Counted from the first letter of the stretch, positions 26,062-34,971 are shown. The stretch: DNA of 63,727 bases from Clostridia bacterium (GCA_024405755.1 JAKSOD010000006.1:1-63727); one strand, 5' to 3'. The notes: a model not told the origin generated them from the sequence alone. Numbers and translations: made by a program.

Positions 26062-26511
26062 TTACTCGGCGTCGGCAGCAGGAGCATCCTCAGAAGCAGG
26101 AGCATCCTCGGCAGCAGGAGCATCCTCGGCAGCAGGAGCATCCTCAGCGGGAGCTTCTTCTACGGCAGGAGCGGCAGCTTTATCGGCGGCGCGGCGGGCA
26201 GCCTTTTCAGCTTCAGCTTCGTCGAGTTTCAGAATAAGGGTACGCATAACATTCTCATCAATGTTGAGAAGTCTTTCGAGTTCAGCAGGGAACTCGGGAG
26301 CGGAGCGGAAGGTAACGATAGTGTAGTAACCTTCGGCCTTGTCGTTGATGGGGTACTCAAAGCGGCGTTTGCCCCATTCGGTGACGTCAATGATCTCGCC
26401 GTTTTCTTTGACGAGGCTTACGAACTTGTTCACGGTTGCTTCGGCGTTATCGTTTCCGGAAACGTCGGCAATGAACATACATTCATAAGCAAAGTTGATT
26501 TTGTTATCCAT
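26062..26511 (-). CDS. rpsF: 30S ribosomal protein S6 with acidic repeat tail
   Basis: A 149-residue S6. Residues 1-95 are the normal fold (YECMFIADVSGNDNAEATVNKFVSLVKENGEIIDVTEWGKRRFEYPINDKAEGYYTIVTF). After a basic helix comes a tail of about 45 residues made of EDAPAA/EDAPAS repeats. The tail is encoded by an 18-base tandem repeat at about 26075-26158. It is the first gene of the operon and is preceded by a hairpin leader that fits S6:S18 autoregulation. Confidence 0.95.
   Translation of the reverse strand: MDNKINFAYECMFIADVSGNDNAEATVNKFVSLVKENGEIIDVTEWGKRRFEYPINDKAEGYYTIVTFRSAPEFPAELERLLNIDENVMRTLILKLDEAEAEKAARRAADKAAAPAVEEAPAEDAPAAEDAPAAEDAPASEDAPAADAE
26075..26158 (-). repeat. 18-base tandem repeat encoding the S6 tail
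   Basis: About four and a half copies of an 18-base unit (plus-strand form GCAGGAGCATCCTCGGCA with minor changes). The copies are nearly identical at DNA level, so copy number may vary between strains in steps of six residues without a frameshift. Confidence 0.8.
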
Positions 26512-26519
26512 ATTAAACC

Positions 26520-26570
26520 TCCCTATGGACTTATGACCGCAAGTCCTGCTTGCGGTAAGGAGACGGGATG
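26520..26570 (-). promoter_or_regulatory. Candidate S6:S18 autoregulatory leader of rpsF
   Basis: In the rpsF leader ACCGCAAG and CTTGCGGT form an eight-base-pair hairpin (26536-26556, loop of five) with CCG within the stem. A pairing of CUCC with GGGAGG at the ribosome site is also possible. The location matches the known S6:S18 mRNA binding element of bacterial rpsF leaders, but I could not check the covariance model. Confidence 0.5.
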
Positions 26571-26596
26571 AAAAAATTTTCCCGTACCGAATCAGT

Positions 26597-26625
26597 ATTA
26601 TACTTTATTTTTCTATAAATGTCAA
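26597..26625 (-). promoter_or_regulatory. rpsF-ssb-rpsR promoter
   Basis: Consensus TTGACA (26625-26620) and TATAAT (26602-26597) on the minus strand with a 17-base spacer. Confidence 0.8.
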
Positions 26626-26696
26626 GTCTTTTTTCTTTTTTTATATTAAATTTGAGGTTTTTTCTGACAAAAAACAAAATGATTTCTGATTTTTGC

Positions 26697-26747
26697 TTGA
26701 CAAAAACGTATGAATGTGCTATCATATGAATACACAAACATATGAAT
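26697..26747 (+). promoter_or_regulatory. Promoter and metal-repressor operator of the efflux operon
   Basis: TTGACA (26697-26702), 17-base spacer, TATCAT (26720-26725). The octamer RTATGAAT occurs three times (starting near 26709, 26724 and 26740), two of them inside CATATGAAT copies spaced about 16 bases apart across the -10 and start site. This is where ArsR/SmtB-type sensors bind. Confidence 0.7.
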
Positions 26748-26762
26748 GGAGGCGCATGTATT

Positions 26763-27137
26763 ATGAATAAACACGATCATACCGACGTACTGATCAATGT
26801 GAAGCGCGAATTGCCCGGTGATGAAGTGCTCTGCGATCTTTCCGATTTATTTAAAATATTCGGGGATACAACGAGAGTAAAGATACTGTATTCATTGTTT
26901 GAATCGGAACTTTGTGTCTGTGCCATTGCGGAACTTCTGGGAATGAATCAGTCTGCGATTTCCCACCAACTTCGGATTCTGAAAGATGAAAATCTTGTGG
27001 CAAACCGCCGCAGTGGGAAAACGGTTTATTATTATCTTGCGGATGATCACGTCAGAACGATCATCTCAATGGGTTATGAGCATCTGACCGAAAAACGAGA
27101 AACGGTGAAAAAGGAGGCTTTGCAAGCAGATGAGTGA
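26763..27137 (+). CDS. ArsR/SmtB-family Zn/Cd-responsive repressor
   Basis: A 124-residue winged-helix sensor. The recognition helix is in MNQSAISHQLRILKDENLV. Two metal sites are visible: the alpha-3 pair C51/C53 in ELCVCAI, as in ArsR/CadC, and the alpha-5 set D94, H96, H107, E110, with the same spacing as SmtB/CzrA (D-x-H-x10-H-x2-H, last His replaced by Glu). The start at 26763 has GGAGG ten bases upstream. It overlaps the pump gene by eight bases and should repress both. Confidence 0.9.
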   Translation: MNKHDHTDVLINVKRELPGDEVLCDLSDLFKIFGDTTRVKILYSLFESELCVCAIAELLGMNQSAISHQLRILKDENLVANRRSGKTVYYYLADDHVRTIISMGYEHLTEKRETVKKEALQADE

Positions 27138-29076
27138 GAATAATGAAGCCGGTTCAGAGAATAAAAAAAATATGCTTCACTCTCACGGTGAAGATAACGA
27201 AGAAAAAGAAGATGGCAAAAGCATCAGGGACAGGATAATAAAAGTTTCTGCTGCTGTGGTGTTGTGCGCCGTAGCTTGGATAGTTACAGAACAACTCACG
27301 GCTCTTCCGTGGTGGGTAAAACTGACGTGTTTTGCCGTGCCGTATCTTCTTGTTGGCGGAGAAGTATTGACCGAAGCCGTTATCAACGTGGCGCACGGCG
27401 AATTATTTGACGAAGAGTTTCTCATGTCAGCAGCAACGCTCGGCGCATTTGCCGCAGGCGAGTATACCGAAGCGGTTTTTGTAATGATTTTTTATCAGAC
27501 CGGCGAACTTCTCGGTGATATTGCAGTAGGAAAAAGCCGCCGTTCGATTGCCGCGCTGACACAGATCCGTCCCGATACTGCCGTTGTATTAAGAGAAGGA
27601 AGAGAACTCACCGTAGTACCTGAAAACGTGAAAGTCGGTGAGACGATTCTTTTGCGTGCGGGGGACCGCGTGCCGCTTGACGGAGTTATTACGGAAGGAA
27701 TCACGACGCTTGATGTTTCTGCATTGACGGGTGAGAGTATGCCTGCGGAGGCATTTGAGGGAAGCGAGGTGTTCAGCGGAAGTGTCAACCTTACCGGAAC
27801 GGTAAAGATACGTGTTACGGCAGCGTACGGTGAAAGTACTGTGACGAGAATACTCAATCTTATGGAAGAATCCGCACAAAACAAGGCCAAAAGCGAGAGT
27901 TTTATAACAAGATTCTCTCATATCTATACTCCCGCAGTTGTAATCGGTGCTGTTCTGCTTGCGGTTGTGCCGTCACTTGTTACGGGAGAGTGGGAAATGT
28001 GGATATACCGTGCACTGACTTTCCTTGTGGTATCATGCCCTTGTGCACTCGTGATCTCCGTTCCGCTGACCTTCTTCTGCGGACTCGGTGCTGCGTCATC
28101 ACGCGGGATACTGATAAAGGGGTCAAATTTCCTTGAAGCATTGGCTGACGTTGATACGGTGGTTTTTGATAAGACCGGTACCGTTACACGGGGGTGCTTT
28201 GTCGTGGATTCTGTTCAACCCGCTGACGGAATGGACAGTGACGGACTGCTTGAAATCGCGGCTCTTGCTGAACGGTATTCTACACACCCGATTGCCTCAG
28301 CGCTCACGTCCGGGTACGGAAAAGAAACGGACAGTTCACGTCTCGGAAAGGTAACGGAACTGTCGGGGAAGGCAGGACGCGGGATAGAAGCGGAAATCGA
28401 CGGAGTTGTTTATTATGTCGGTAACGAATCCCTGATGAAATCGTTGGGAGTCAACTACATTGAGACATCCTCAGGCGGCACCGTGGTTCACATTTGCCGC
28501 GATGACGGAAAATATCTCGGACTGATCACGGTGAGCGACATGATCAAGGAAGATTCGGCGTTGGCAGTTGCAAAACTTCGTAAATGCGGAGTATCTGGGA
28601 TCATAATGCTGACCGGAGATAACGACAGTGCTGCTGCCGTTGCAGCAGAAAAAGTGGGAATTACCGAATACCGTGCCGGTCTGCTTCCGGACGGAAAAGT
28701 AACTGAGGTCGAACGTCTGATCGACAGCGGATGCAAAGTTGCTTTTGTCGGTGACGGTATAAATGATGCTCCCGTACTCGCGCGAGCAGACGTAGGTGTC
28801 GCTATGGGAGCACTTGGCAGCGATGCTGCTGTTGAGGCTGCCGACATTGTGCTTATGGACGATAAACTTACCGGACTTCCGCGGGCGATCGGAGTCTGCC
28901 GACGTACAGTGCGTATAGTCCGTGAGAATATTCTGTTTGCGCTTACGGTTAAATTTCTGATACTTGCGCTTAGTGCGGTCGGACTTGCCGGAATGTGGCT
29001 TGCTGCCTTCGGTGACGTAGGCGTGATGCTCATTGCCGTGCTGAATGCACTGAGGGCACTGAGAGTTTCCGAATAG
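27130..29076 (+). CDS. Zn2+/Cd2+/Pb2+-exporting P-type ATPase (CadA/ZntA type)
   Basis: A 648-residue P1B ATPase. In order: a short acidic, His-bearing N terminus (MLHSHGEDNEEKEDGK) with no CxxC heavy-metal domain; the TGES actuator loop; the membrane metal site C303-P-C305 in SCPCALVIS; the phosphorylated D347 in DKTGTVT; HPIASAL; MLTGDN; and GDGINDAPVLARADVG. K608 and D629 of the last membrane helices match the P1B-2 group, so Zn/Cd/Pb is favoured over Cu. It is translationally coupled to the repressor gene. Confidence 0.93.
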   Translation: MSENNEAGSENKKNMLHSHGEDNEEKEDGKSIRDRIIKVSAAVVLCAVAWIVTEQLTALPWWVKLTCFAVPYLLVGGEVLTEAVINVAHGELFDEEFLMSAATLGAFAAGEYTEAVFVMIFYQTGELLGDIAVGKSRRSIAALTQIRPDTAVVLREGRELTVVPENVKVGETILLRAGDRVPLDGVITEGITTLDVSALTGESMPAEAFEGSEVFSGSVNLTGTVKIRVTAAYGESTVTRILNLMEESAQNKAKSESFITRFSHIYTPAVVIGAVLLAVVPSLVTGEWEMWIYRALTFLVVSCPCALVISVPLTFFCGLGAASSRGILIKGSNFLEALADVDTVVFDKTGTVTRGCFVVDSVQPADGMDSDGLLEIAALAERYSTHPIASALTSGYGKETDSSRLGKVTELSGKAGRGIEAEIDGVVYYVGNESLMKSLGVNYIETSSGGTVVHICRDDGKYLGLITVSDMIKEDSALAVAKLRKCGVSGIIMLTGDNDSAAAVAAEKVGITEYRAGLLPDGKVTEVERLIDSGCKVAFVGDGINDAPVLARADVGVAMGALGSDAAVEAADIVLMDDKLTGLPRAIGVCRRTVRIVRENILFALTVKFLILALSAVGLAGMWLAAFGDVGVMLIAVLNALRALRVSE

Positions 29077-29085
29077 AGAAAAGAG

Positions 29086-29124
29086 GGGGTGTAAAAAAAC
29101 TCGGTGCCGAGTTTTTTTACACCC
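29086..29124. terminator. Family A hairpin after the metal efflux operon
   Basis: A perfect 19-base-pair stem, GGGGTGTAAAAAAACTCGG facing CCGAGTTTTTTTACACCCC, ten bases after the pump gene. It should end the operon. The rest of the 29077-29261 gap holds nothing I recognise. Confidence 0.75.
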
Positions 29125-29261
29125 CGCCGACATTAGGCTCGGCGGCTGAACACCGCCGTTTTGCCCCCCAAAATAGAGAAAATCTAACTTGTCTCAAGGC
29201 AAAAACGCCAATGTCGCGTCATTCAAATCCGTTTCGAAATTGAAAAATGGTTTATTTCAGA

Positions 29262-32129
29262 TCAATCTTCCTTTTTTCTGCGTACAAGTACGACAGCAGC
29301 GGCGGGAAGTATCAGAGCGGTAATAGCAACGGTACTTCCGCATCCCTTGGACTCTGTCAGAGGCGCGGTTGATTCATCCGGTGAAGAGAAAGAGGAAGTG
29401 GAATCATCGGAAGGAGTGGTCTGTACGGGAACTTCGTCGTAAATTGCTTCGTTCTTGAAGTTTACGGCTTCAGTTCCTATAAAAGCAGCGTATTGTTCTG
29501 CGAGCCACTTCTCAAATTTGTCTTTCACCATATACATACCGTTGGCGTTCAGATGGCTGACGTCGGAAGGAGTAAGGCAGTATTTGAGGCGGCATGAGGA
29601 GACAGCCATATCGATTCCGGTAAATTGCGTGTCGGAGTTGTTCATGCAGATGACGTGCTTGTCGTTATAATATTCGGCAAGTTCGATCATTGCTTTGGCG
29701 TATGTATTGTTGGTGCCGAGATAGCCTTTCTCACCGAGGTTGCTCCAAGGAGTGACAAGCACGATCAGTGCGTCGGGAGCCTTCTGGCGGACAGCGGATA
29801 TAATTATATTCAGAGCACCCTTGAAAGTTGATCCGTTGGTGCTGTCGTTTGTTCCGTAAGGAACGCTGTAATGACGGTCGTTGCGTCCGCCCTCAATGAA
29901 GTAAATATTGCCGTCCATGGGCATTTCGGTATAACGGTTGCACATTGGAGGCTGATTGGATCCCGTACCGGAAGCACGGGCAACCGTGTTGCCTCCGATA
30001 CCGAAGTTTATGAAGGACATATCGTACTGATAGCCTATGAGATTTACCCATGTCTGATGCTGACCGAGTGAAGATCCGCCGAAATAACTGTCGCCGAGGG
30101 CGTACATTTTGATTCCTTCAAGAACGGGATAATAATCGTCGTATTCTCCGATCAGCCAGTCTGCGGCAGCCTTGGCGTCGGTGAAATCAGCTATATTTTT
30201 AACGGAAGCGTATTCGAGTTTTGGCGTTGATCCGGATCCGGTGTAGATCAGAGCCTGAGCAAGTCTTATGCATTCGTAAGTTTGGGCGTGAACTGCAATG
30301 GGATCACCGCCGACGAGAAGAATATCGGATACTTTCACGGGATAGTTTCGAACCACTTCGTCAAGCAGACGCAGAGCCGTGTCGGAGTTACCGTGGAATG
30401 CGATCACAATACTGTTTTTGACACAGTTTTCGGCAAGAGCTTTTGCAACTGCGTTATCGTCGGAAGCGTCGAAAACGAGGGAATACTGATTGTCGGGATT
30501 ATAGGAGAGAGGGAGATAATAACTGAATTCAACTTTTGCTCCCGAGGCATCGGTATATGTATCGGCGGCGAGAGCAGGAGCGGTGGGTTCAGTCCTGACG
30601 GTAAAGTCGGTTTGTTCAACGAGATAAACGGGCGGAATAAGTGCTTTTTCCGAAGCATAAACGGGAGCATAACGGAGGCACAGACGAAGGATCTCATTAT
30701 CTTCTGTGGTAATGTACTCATAAACGCGGTATTTTTCGGTCAGTCCGATCTGATAAATGCTGCATCCGGTGAAATATGCTTTTGTTTTGTCGAGTTTCTT
30801 TCCTGCTGCGTCCCAGTGTGAGAGAGTGAGAACGCTTGTGGAAGAAAGAGTTCCACCGTCAAAATCCGTAAATGTCTGGTCAAAGAATACGACCTTCGTA
30901 CCTGCCTTCGGTACGGTGAAGACGCTGCTTGTGTAATAATCCTTATTTGATGGGGAAGTGTAAACGAACTGTTTTGAGGCGTTGTCCTGGTACTGTGATC
31001 CGATATAACCGTTGACCCAAGTGAGGTCTTTGACTTCATTGCCGATCAGGGGTGCGCCGGTGACGATGGAAATGAGTTCCGGATCCGGCCATTCGGTCTT
31101 TTGCGTATTTACGCTTGCCTCGGTGCCTTTTTCATTAGTGGCTTCCCATGTTACGGTGACGGGATCCTTGTCGAGCAGGATCTTGGTTGTCGGGGAGATG
31201 CCGGGTTTGCATCCGATACGGAGAACTTCGTTGTCCTTTGAAGTGACATAAGAATAAGTATATGGATTGGAGCCGCTCCGCACGAGAGTGTCTGTGGCAT
31301 TGTATCCGGTCTTGTATTCATATCTTCCGCCTGCATTGAGTTCGTAGCGTGCGAAAACGTCATAGTTTGCGTTGGGGGTGCAGGAATGTGTAAAGGAGAT
31401 CTTGGTTCCTGCCTTCGGGACAACGAAAAGGTTGGATATCGCGTAGGTACTTGAACTGTAACGGATGTTGGTTGAGGAGCCGTTGGTATTTACGAGGGAT
31501 CCGAGATATCCGATATTCCAGACGAGTCCTGTGACTTTTCCGTCGCTTGTAAGTGAAGCGGTAAGGTCGCGGTCTTTGAGAGTCTGCAACGTGCTTTTTT
31601 CCGTTGTAGATTCCATATAAACCTTGGGAGTATCGGTATCAGCGTCGGTGCAGCGATAGCAGAGGCGGATCGCCTGAGCATCGTGGTCTGTGACGAACTC
31701 ATAGAGCATACCGTCGTCGTCAGAGGCACCGATACGTTTCTGACAGAGAGCCTCATACTGATAGCAGCCTGTCACATTGGCACCGTCAAGGTCAAGAATG
31801 TAGTCCGAACCGGATTTCTTCCACGTAGAGAAAAGGTACGCAGTGTTGCTGACGTATTTGGAATTCGAGTCCCCTGCGCATGAAGTATCTGAAAAACTTA
31901 TTTTAGTGCCGGCTTTTTCAACGACGATAATGTCGCTGTATTTGTAAGATGCGTTGGCATCGGAGAGTTTGTTTTTGTTGCTTGAGTTGGTGTCGCCGCC
32001 GACATAGCCGGAATGCCACACAACCGGAATCTCGGTTTTGCCTGCGGCAAAGGTCGGTATCAGGGCAGCTGGTAAAATGGAGAAGATCATAACGATAATC
32101 AGAACTGTACTGATGATCTTACGTTTCAT
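29262..32129 (-). CDS. Large anchored surface protein: three repeats, dead esterase-like domain, SGNH hydrolase
   Basis: A 955-residue exported protein. A signal peptide ends near PTFAA. Three related units of about 140 residues follow (about 30-170, 205-340, 375-510), each with GY.GS......YS......VPKAGTK. Then a CE1-like alpha/beta region (about 535-660, FSYYLPLSYNPDNQYSLVF) lacks the GxSxG Ser (LVGGDP). Next is an SGNH/GDSL hydrolase: GDSY with S681, GGRND with N750, and DVSH with D856 and H859. A Ser/Thr/Pro linker, GCGSTVA, a membrane helix and RRKKED close it. It is probably a carbohydrate esterase at the wall. The start at 32129 has AGGAG seven bases upstream. Confidence 0.85.
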   Translation of the reverse strand: MKRKIISTVLIIVMIFSILPAALIPTFAAGKTEIPVVWHSGYVGGDTNSSNKNKLSDANASYKYSDIIVVEKAGTKISFSDTSCAGDSNSKYVSNTAYLFSTWKKSGSDYILDLDGANVTGCYQYEALCQKRIGASDDDGMLYEFVTDHDAQAIRLCYRCTDADTDTPKVYMESTTEKSTLQTLKDRDLTASLTSDGKVTGLVWNIGYLGSLVNTNGSSTNIRYSSSTYAISNLFVVPKAGTKISFTHSCTPNANYDVFARYELNAGGRYEYKTGYNATDTLVRSGSNPYTYSYVTSKDNEVLRIGCKPGISPTTKILLDKDPVTVTWEATNEKGTEASVNTQKTEWPDPELISIVTGAPLIGNEVKDLTWVNGYIGSQYQDNASKQFVYTSPSNKDYYTSSVFTVPKAGTKVVFFDQTFTDFDGGTLSSTSVLTLSHWDAAGKKLDKTKAYFTGCSIYQIGLTEKYRVYEYITTEDNEILRLCLRYAPVYASEKALIPPVYLVEQTDFTVRTEPTAPALAADTYTDASGAKVEFSYYLPLSYNPDNQYSLVFDASDDNAVAKALAENCVKNSIVIAFHGNSDTALRLLDEVVRNYPVKVSDILLVGGDPIAVHAQTYECIRLAQALIYTGSGSTPKLEYASVKNIADFTDAKAAADWLIGEYDDYYPVLEGIKMYALGDSYFGGSSLGQHQTWVNLIGYQYDMSFINFGIGGNTVARASGTGSNQPPMCNRYTEMPMDGNIYFIEGGRNDRHYSVPYGTNDSTNGSTFKGALNIIISAVRQKAPDALIVLVTPWSNLGEKGYLGTNNTYAKAMIELAEYYNDKHVICMNNSDTQFTGIDMAVSSCRLKYCLTPSDVSHLNANGMYMVKDKFEKWLAEQYAAFIGTEAVNFKNEAIYDEVPVQTTPSDDSTSSFSSPDESTAPLTESKGCGSTVAITALILPAAAVVLVRRKKED

Positions 32130-32180
32130 ATTGAAACTCCTTTCGTGAATGATCCCGGAATTTCGGGGTTTTATAGTTTT

Positions 32181-32209
32181 AGTATACAACCTTGTTTGAA
32201 ATTTGTCAA
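32181..32209 (-). promoter_or_regulatory. Promoter of the SGNH surface protein gene
   Basis: TTGACA (32209-32204) and TATACT (32186-32181) on the minus strand, 17-base spacer. The -35 abuts the U run of the ddl terminator. Confidence 0.7.
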
Positions 32210-32248
32210 TAAAAACCGCCATATATCACAAAAAATGATATACGGCGG
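32208..32248 (-). terminator. ddl terminator
   Basis: CCGCC-A-TATATC (32216-32227) faces GATATA-C-GGCGG (32237-32248) with one mismatch. Leftwards it is followed by GGTTTTTATTG. It stands 180 bases after the ddl stop; 32249-32427 holds nothing I recognise. Confidence 0.75.
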
Positions 32249-32427
32249 CATTATTGTTATTTGCAGTTCATGTACGGTTAGAGACTACCGGAATCATTTT
32301 GAACAGTATCTCACCGAAAACGGCGTGAGGAATGTCCTTCGGCATAATAAGCGTTTCGTCGGCACGGATAATAAAGACTTGACCTCATATCAAAGCATTG
32401 AGCGAAAAAGCATCGCACAGACAGAAA

Positions 32428-33465
32428 TTATTTTTCAAAAGCGAGATGAACGAGTTTGTCACATAGTTCGTCGTAACCGATTCCCACGGCGGCAGCCTCC
32501 TGCGGCAGAAGGGAAGTTGGTGTCATTCCGGGGAGTGCGTTGACTTCAAGACAGTAGAATTCACCGTCGTCACCGAGAATAAAATCGGCACGTCCGTACA
32601 TTTCCATACGAAGGGCATGGAAAGCATTCAGTGCTACCTCGCCGATACGTCTTGTCTGTTCTTCGGTCAGCGGCGCGGGACATATCTCCGTGGTGGCACC
32701 GCTCTGGTATTTGTTGGCATAATCGTACCAGCCGGATTTCGGAATGATCTCGACCGGGGGCAGAGCGACACCGTCAAGGACAGCGCAGGTGAGCTCCCTG
32801 CCGGAGATCATTTTTTCGGCAATAATGAAGCGTTCGTATTTTTTGGCGGCAGAGAGGGCGGTCTTGAGTTCCTCGTTGGTGAATACGCGGCTGACGCCGA
32901 CGCTTGATCCGCAGGATGATGGCTTTATCACGCAGGGAAAACCGATCTTTTCACAAATCACTGAGGGATCGTCTTTTTCAGTATCAAAATATACCCATTC
33001 AGCATTGGGAACGCCGGCTTCCGTCATCAGACGCTTGGATATGTCTTTATCCATGGAGAGCAGAGCACCGATATAACCCGTTCCGGTGTAATGCCGGATC
33101 CCGAGATTGTCAAGTGTAGCCTGAAGTTGACCGTTTTCTCCCATTGCACCGTGAAGACCGACAAAAACAACATCGGCTGCCGTGCAGAGTTCAATTACAC
33201 CCGGACCGATCAGAGCTTCACGTCCGCCGCACGATGCTTTGACGGCATCAAGATCAGGCTCAGCCTTTTCAACATGATAAGAATAAACTTTGTCGTTTCG
33301 GAAAAGAGATTTGATGTCTGCGGGAATGTTATCGAGTCCGCAGTATACGTCAACAAGAGCGACATTGTGCCCGCGGCGGATGAGGGCATTGGCGATCAGA
33401 GATCCGGAAGTAAGTGAAACGTCACGCTCGGGGCTGAGTCCCCCGGCAAGAACGACAATGTTCAT
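32428..33465 (-). CDS. ddl: D-alanine--D-alanine ligase
   Basis: A 345-residue ATP-grasp ligase making the D-Ala-D-Ala dipeptide of peptidoglycan. Visible motifs: GGLSPERDVSLTSG at the N terminus, VFVGLHGAMGENGQLQATLDNLGIRHYTGTG, the ATP-grasp PCVIKPSSCGSSVGVSRV, and ADFILGDDGEFYCLEVNALPGMTPTSLLPQEA near the end. The active-site residue specifying D-Ala versus D-lactate was not resolved by eye. It lies 66 bases after prmC and may share its transcript. Confidence 0.95.
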   Translation of the reverse strand: MNIVVLAGGLSPERDVSLTSGSLIANALIRRGHNVALVDVYCGLDNIPADIKSLFRNDKVYSYHVEKAEPDLDAVKASCGGREALIGPGVIELCTAADVVFVGLHGAMGENGQLQATLDNLGIRHYTGTGYIGALLSMDKDISKRLMTEAGVPNAEWVYFDTEKDDPSVICEKIGFPCVIKPSSCGSSVGVSRVFTNEELKTALSAAKKYERFIIAEKMISGRELTCAVLDGVALPPVEIIPKSGWYDYANKYQSGATTEICPAPLTEEQTRRIGEVALNAFHALRMEMYGRADFILGDDGEFYCLEVNALPGMTPTSLLPQEAAAVGIGYDELCDKLVHLAFEK

Positions 33466-33531
33466 AATAATGTATTCCTTTCAATCAAAGAGAATTATCT
33501 ATGATATTTTATTCGCGGTAAAGCGAAAATG

Positions 33532-34353
33532 TTATTTGTGCCGCAGGAGAAGGGAACGGACCGTCCCGGAGATATCCCGGTACTCGTCACAACCGAAACC
33601 TTTTTCGGCAGCGAACTTACGGATTGCAGTTTCCTCATCGATCCCGATCTCGTAGAGGAGAAAACCGTCCGGCAAAAGAATTCTGTCGGCAGCTTCCGTG
33701 ATCACACGGTAAAAATCAAGTCCGTCGTCTCCGCCGTCAAGTGCGCGCAGAGGCTCAAAGGAGAGTTCTGGATCAAGAGTGGGGATGATTGCGGATGGAA
33801 TATACGGGGGATTTGATATCACGGCGTCAAAACGCTGCAGAGCGGAATAAGTATCGGGAGAAAGCGCATCAGCGTGAAGAACTGAGAATCGGTCCCCGAC
33901 TCCGTTGATGTCGGCATTACGGCGTGCAGCGGATAGAGCATTATCACTGATGTCAAGACCGACGGCTTTCACGTCATCACGTTCGTGCAAAACCGCAACG
34001 GATATCGCTCCGCTTCCGGTTCCGATGTCGAGAAATACCGCTCCCCTCGGAAGATTGGCGACGGCAAGTTCAACTGTAAGTTCGGTATCTGCACGGGGGA
34101 TAAGACAGTCTTCGTTGAGAAAAAAATCAAGTCCGAAAAACGTCCATTTGCCGAGAATGTATTGCAGCGGCTCACGTCGGGCACGCCGTGTTACTGCTTC
34201 GGTAAGGGCCGGAGAATCGAGATTTTCGTTCTGCCGCCAAAGAATTTCGTGAGGCGGAATACCGCAGAATTGTTCTGTCAGGAGTTGAGCTTCGTATGCG
34301 GCTGATCCAATCCCGGAGTCTTCAAGGATTTTTCGTATTTCGGAATATGTCAT
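33532..34353 (-). CDS. prmC: Release factor glutamine methyltransferase
   Basis: A 273-residue SAM-dependent enzyme that methylates the GGQ glutamine of release factors. The SAM loop is DIGTGSGAISVAVL and the substrate motif is NPPYIPS. The N-terminal helical domain (EAQLLTEQFCGIPPHEIL) is typical. GGAGG precedes ATG. prfA is not adjacent. Confidence 0.95.
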   Translation of the reverse strand: MTYSEIRKILEDSGIGSAAYEAQLLTEQFCGIPPHEILWRQNENLDSPALTEAVTRRARREPLQYILGKWTFFGLDFFLNEDCLIPRADTELTVELAVANLPRGAVFLDIGTGSGAISVAVLHERDDVKAVGLDISDNALSAARRNADINGVGDRFSVLHADALSPDTYSALQRFDAVISNPPYIPSAIIPTLDPELSFEPLRALDGGDDGLDFYRVITEAADRILLPDGFLLYEIGIDEETAIRKFAAEKGFGCDEYRDISGTVRSLLLRHK

Positions 34354-34545
34354 ATCCGCCTCCGCAAAGATATTTATAATATTATAGCATAATCCGACGG
34401 AAAAATAAATACCTTTCAGTAGAATTTCTTAAATTCTAACGCCGTGATCTGTACTGATGTAGGCTGCGAAAAGCAGCTTCGGAAAGACAAAAGACGAACA
34501 AAATATTAAAAAAGAATAAATTATTTTTTTCGGCAAAAAATAATG

Positions 34546-34573
34546 TTGCAAAATACAAAAAATATGGTATACT
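34546..34573 (+). promoter_or_regulatory. Promoter of the small Cys/Asp-rich membrane protein gene
   Basis: TTGCAA (34546-34551) and TATACT (34568-34573), spacer 16. The region 34354-34545 holds nothing else I recognise. Confidence 0.5.
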
Positions 34574-34608
34574 GTAATTGTAGAAAAATATATCGGAGGT
34601 ATAATACT

Positions 34609-34863
34609 ATGTGTCTGTTTGAAAGAAAACCCGTAAAACCAAATTACGCAAAGATTGTTGCCATAACTCTTGGTATTATCGCTGCCATTGCTGCCGCAGG
34701 GTTTGCCGCATACTATTTTTGCTGCAAAATGAGGAAGAAAGACGATTTCTGCTGCTGCGATTGTGACGACTGCGATTTTGACGAACTGTTTGACGAAGAC
34801 GACGACGAAGTTGAAGTTGAAGTCGAGTCTGACGAAGCTGAGCCTGTTGCCGACGCCGAATAA
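34609..34863 (+). CDS. Small membrane protein with Cys/Asp-rich acidic tail
   Basis: An 84-residue protein: a basic start, one membrane helix (about residues 14-37, IVAITLGIIAAIAAAGFAAYYF), then CCKMRKKDDFCCCDCDDCDFDELFDEDDDE and an acidic tail. Seven cysteines lie just after the helix, mixed with Asp, suggesting metal binding or acylation (inference). The start at 34609 has GGAGG nine bases upstream. Its neighbours on both sides run the other way. Confidence 0.75.
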   Translation: MCLFERKPVKPNYAKIVAITLGIIAAIAAAGFAAYYFCCKMRKKDDFCCCDCDDCDFDELFDEDDDEVEVEVESDEAEPVADAE

Positions 34864-34931
34864 TTCCGTACGATCTGGTATTACGATAGAAAACTGCGGG
34901 GGAGAGATCACTTCGGCAGAATCTCAAATGT

Positions 34932-34971
34932 AAAACGCTCAGAAGGGCAGAAATGCTTTTCTGAGCGTTTT
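34932..34971. terminator. Bidirectional terminator
   Basis: AAAACGCTCAGAA (34932-34944) and TTCTGAGCGTTTT (34959-34971) form a 13-base-pair stem with A and T tracts at the base, between the small membrane protein gene and the convergent phosphodiesterase gene. Confidence 0.82.

Noticed and set aside
26075..26158. Regular repeats, considered as a CRISPR array
   Set aside because: The 18-base units are contiguous with no spacers and lie in frame inside rpsF. No other repeat-spacer pattern was seen in the window.
32249..32427. Possible small gene between ddl and its terminator
   Set aside because: Frames on both strands are short or interrupted, with no ribosome site; the rightward frame through it runs into the antisense of ddl.
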